Part shown: in pieces, positions 60,901 through 64,000 of the stretch
Layout of the letters: each line of letters opens with the position of its first letter
How positions within the stretch are numbered: position 1 is the first letter of the stretch
Assembly: GCF_022701295.1 (NCBI RefSeq)
Contig: NZ_CP033204.1
Span: 2,356,001-2,420,000, forward strand
DNA length: 64,000 nt
Direction of reading: 5' to 3'
Origin: Sphingopyxis sp. YF1
Lineage (GTDB): Bacteria > Pseudomonadota > Alphaproteobacteria > Sphingomonadales > Sphingomonadaceae
Position numbers and translations under genes: made by a program
Notes under the pieces: model-generated
Databases searched by the model: none
What the model was told of the DNA's origin: nothing
What the model saw: the letters and a program-made list of their open reading frames with translations, nothing else

Positions 60901-63900
60901 CTGGCAATTGAAAACTGTCCCCGGTCATGGCGATCATCCTAGCGTGACCGCCTGACCGCGCCGTTCCCAATAGTACTGAACAGCCCGGTAAGGTTAATTG
61001 CTGCGCCCCGCTCGTTAACCGCGAATGCGCCCCCTTTCGTCCCTTTGACGCCGCGGCCGGTGCGTGTAGACAGGATCCATGCGCAAGATCCTGAAATATG
61101 TCGCCCTCGCCCTGCTGCTGCTCCTGATCGTCGGCGGCATCACGCTCTACGTCATGTCGCGCCCCGATGTGGCGCGCTTCTCGACCGCCGAGACGAGCGG
61201 CCGCGTCCCGATCATGGGGGCACAGGATGTGCAGACGATCCCCACGACCAACGTCCCCGAAGCAACCAAATGGCCGGCGGGCGAGGCTCCCCGCGCCGCG
61301 CCGGGGCTGAACGTACAGCGGTTCGCCGAAGGGCTCGACCACCCGCGCACCATTTTTGTGCTGCCGAACGGCGACGTGCTGGCCGCCGAGGCCCAGAGCC
61401 CGCCGCGCGACACATCGGGGATCGAAGGCGCTGTAATGGGCCGCCTGATGAGCAAGGCCGGCGCCGGCGGCGCATCGGCGAACCGCATCACCCTGCTCCG
61501 CGATACCGACGGCGACGGCAAGGCCGAGGTGAAGACGCCCTATATCGAGGGTCTCAATTCGCCCTACGGCATGGCGCTGGTCGGCAACACGCTCTACGTC
61601 GCCAACACCGACGCCCTGCTCGCCTTTCCCTATGTCGCCGGCGAGACGAAGATGAGCGGCAAGCCCGTGAAGGTCGTCGACCTGCCCGCAAAGGGCACCA
61701 ACCGCCACTGGACCAAGAGCCTCGCCGCGGCACCAAACGGCTGGCTCTACATCGGCGTCGGCGCCGATTCGAACATCGGCGAGAAAGGCATGAACGCCGA
61801 ATTCCGCCGCGCCAGCGTGCTCGAGGTCCGGCCCGAAAACAAATATATGCGCACCTTCGCAGCGGGCATCCGCAACCCCGTCGGCCTCGCCTTCTATCCC
61901 GGCAGCGACCAGTTGTGGACCGTGGTCAACGAGCGCGACATGCTCGGCTCCGATCTCGTTCCCGACTATATGGCGTCGGTCGACGAGGGCGATTTCTATG
62001 GCTGGCCCTGGTATTATTGGGGCGGTTTCATCGATCCCCGCGTGCCGCCCGAGGCCGAGGATCGCCGCCAATATGTCAAGCGTCCCGAATATGGGCTCGG
62101 CGCGCACACCGCGCCGCTCGGCATGACGTTCACCCAGGGGCTCGACCTCGGCGAGCGCTTCGCCAACGGTGCGCTCGTCGCGCGCCACGGATCGTGGAAC
62201 CGTGAACCGGTTGCGGGCTACGATGTCGTGTTCGTCAAATTCGGCGCCAACGGCAAACCGGCGGATGCGTTGCCGATCATCCTGCTCGACCAGTTCCTGG
62301 CAAAGGACGGCAAGACGACCCGCGGTCGTCCTGCGGACGTGAAAGTCGCGAAGGACGGCAGCGCACTGATCGCCGACGACACCGGCGGGGTGATCTGGCG
62401 GGTCGCGAAAGCCGGATAAGAAAAGGCCCCGCACTTTGCGGGGCCTTTTTCCTTTCGGACCGCTTCGTCGCGGCCGGGCCTAGACCCGCATCGGCATCAG
62501 CACATAGAGCGCCGGGCTCTTTTCGCTTTCGCGGATCAGCGTCGGGGCGTTGGCGTCGGCGAGGTGGAGTTCGACATTGTCGCCGTCGACCTGGCCGAGG
62601 ATGTCGCTCAAATAGCGCGCGTTGAAGCCGATCTCCATCGCCTCGCTGTCATAACCCGCGGCAAGCTCTTCGGCCGCCGTGCCGTTTTCGGGGCTGGTGA
62701 CGCTGAGCGTGATGCGATCCTTATCGAGCCCGACCTTGACCGCACGCGTCTTTTCGCTGGCGATCGTCGAGACGCGGTCGACGCCCTGGAACAGGCTCTT
62801 CGGATCGACCTTGAGCAGCTTGTCGTTCGCGGTCGGGATGACGCGGCTGTAATCGGGGAAGGTTCCGTCGATCAGCTTCGAGGTCAGCACGGCATTGCCG
62901 AGCTGGAAGCGGATCTTGGTCGCCGACAGGCTGATCTCGACATTGCCCTCGGCTTCGTCGAGCAGCTTGCGGATTTCGCCGACGCATTTGCGCGGCACGA
63001 TCACGTCGGGCATCGACGCCGCGCCATCGGGACGCGTCACCGTGTAGCGCGCGAGGCGGTGACCGTCGGTCGCCGCGGCCTTGAGCACCGGCCCCGTCGC
63101 ATCCTCGGCAACGTGGAAGAAGATGCCATTGAGGTAATAGCGCGTTTCCTCGGTCGAGATCGCAAAGCGCGTCTTGTCGATGATCTGGATCAGCTCGGCA
63201 ACGGGCAGTTCGAAATTGGTCGGCAGGTCGCCCTCGGCGATCACCGGAAAATCGTCACGCGGCAAGGTCGGCAGGTTGAAGTTCGAGCGGCCGGCCTTGA
63301 CCTGCATCTTGCCCTCTGCGGCGGCGAGGCTGACCTCGGCCCCTTCGGGCAGCTTGCGCGCGATTTCGAAAAGCGTGTGCGCCGACACGGTGGTCGTCCC
63401 CGGCGTCTCCACCTTTGCGGCGATCGTCTCGACGACCTGGAGGTCGAGGTCGGTCGCCATCAGCTTGAGCTGGCCGGTGGCATCGGCCTCGATCAGCACG
63501 TTCGACAGAATGGGAATGGTATTGCGCCGTTCGACCACCGACTGGACGTGGCCGAGGCTCTTCAGAAGCACTGCGCGTTCGATCGTCGCTTTCATTCTAA
63601 TCCGTCACCCTGGCTTGCGGGAGAAGTCCCTGAAAGAGGCGGACGTCACGGGCGATTCGTCACCGCGATTCCCTGCCCCCGAAAATGTCCACCTTCCTTA
63701 ACGTGCGCATCGCCGTGCGCAAGCGATGCTTGCAAAACGGGGCGGTTCGCGCAATCGATGCACCATGCGTCGCCTGTTCGCCCTGTCGCTGCTGCTCGCC
63801 GCCCTGCCCGCGGCGGCGCTGGCCGCGCCGCGCATGGCGCTCGGCATCTTCGACGGCTGGGGCGCGTTTCGCGATCCCGCAACGCCGCGCTGCTACGCGA

Positions 63901-64000
63901 TCGCCACCCCGGCGGCGACGATCGGGTCGCCCGCCGTGCGCGCCTATGCCAGCGTCGGTTACTGGCCCAGGTCGAATGTCCGCGGCCAATTCTATGTCCG

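Overview
The window reads as a chromosomal segment of a GC-rich alphaproteobacterium of the sphingomonad group (Sphingomonas/Sphingopyxis-like). Support: gene neighbourhoods typical of that group (hrcA-grpE; hisG-hisD-nusB-thiL; rsmI-yraN-gshB; pit with a DUF47 domain), a short-form HisG, a one-cysteine DksA, a DUF1465/RcdA-like protein, a DUF3008 protein, TonB-receptor-based metal uptake and a PEP-CTERM-like protein tail. This taxonomic call is an inference from gene content, not from a marker comparison.

Layout. 1-10 kb: hrcA-grpE, def, a hypothetical gene split by an apparent frameshift, recR with a small lipoprotein gene, fmt-truA, carD, an SDR and a K+-independent H+-pyrophosphatase. 10-16 kb: the leftward hisG-hisD-nusB-thiL operon, a DUF2332 gene and an intact-looking 845-bp IS5-family element inserted exactly at the DUF2332 stop codon. 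16-21 kb: RcdA-like and two YdcH-like small proteins, PilZ, dksA, an extremely serine-rich surface protein, and an ArsR/SRPBCC pair. 21-28 kb: serS, surE, a degenerate SRAP-like protein, a small membrane protein, an NRDE protein, infC (apparent AUA start), a periplasmic lipoprotein and rsmI-yraN. 28-34 kb: gshB, DedA, an NlpD-like protein overlapping a K+ channel, DUF423 and rimO. 34-44 kb: secreted and lipoprotein hypotheticals, a phosphate transporter with a NUDIX-DUF47 fusion, a Baeyer-Villiger-type monooxygenase and a one-heme lipoprotein. 44.8-46.5 kb: a short AT-richer islet with an orphan gene and a broken Sel1 gene. 46.5-54.8 kb: a ZnuD-like receptor with a possible Zur operator, fabD-fabG, a divergent LdcA/Mpl-like murein-recycling pair and rpsF-rpsR-rplI. 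55-64 kb: DUF3008, SDR, lipoprotein, M17 aminopeptidase, NlpC/P60 protein, argC, PQQ-type sugar dehydrogenase, dnaN and the start of a secreted protein.

Most genes are housekeeping. What stands out is (i) at least five families of intergenic palindromic repeats of about 60-150 bp, one of which supplies the last codons of a gene; (ii) unusual starts or broken reading frames (infC, an SRAP-like gene, two frameshifted genes); and (iii) domain arrangements such as NUDIX-DUF47 and NlpD-like/K+ channel. I see no CRISPR array, tRNA, rRNA, prophage or obvious defence system.
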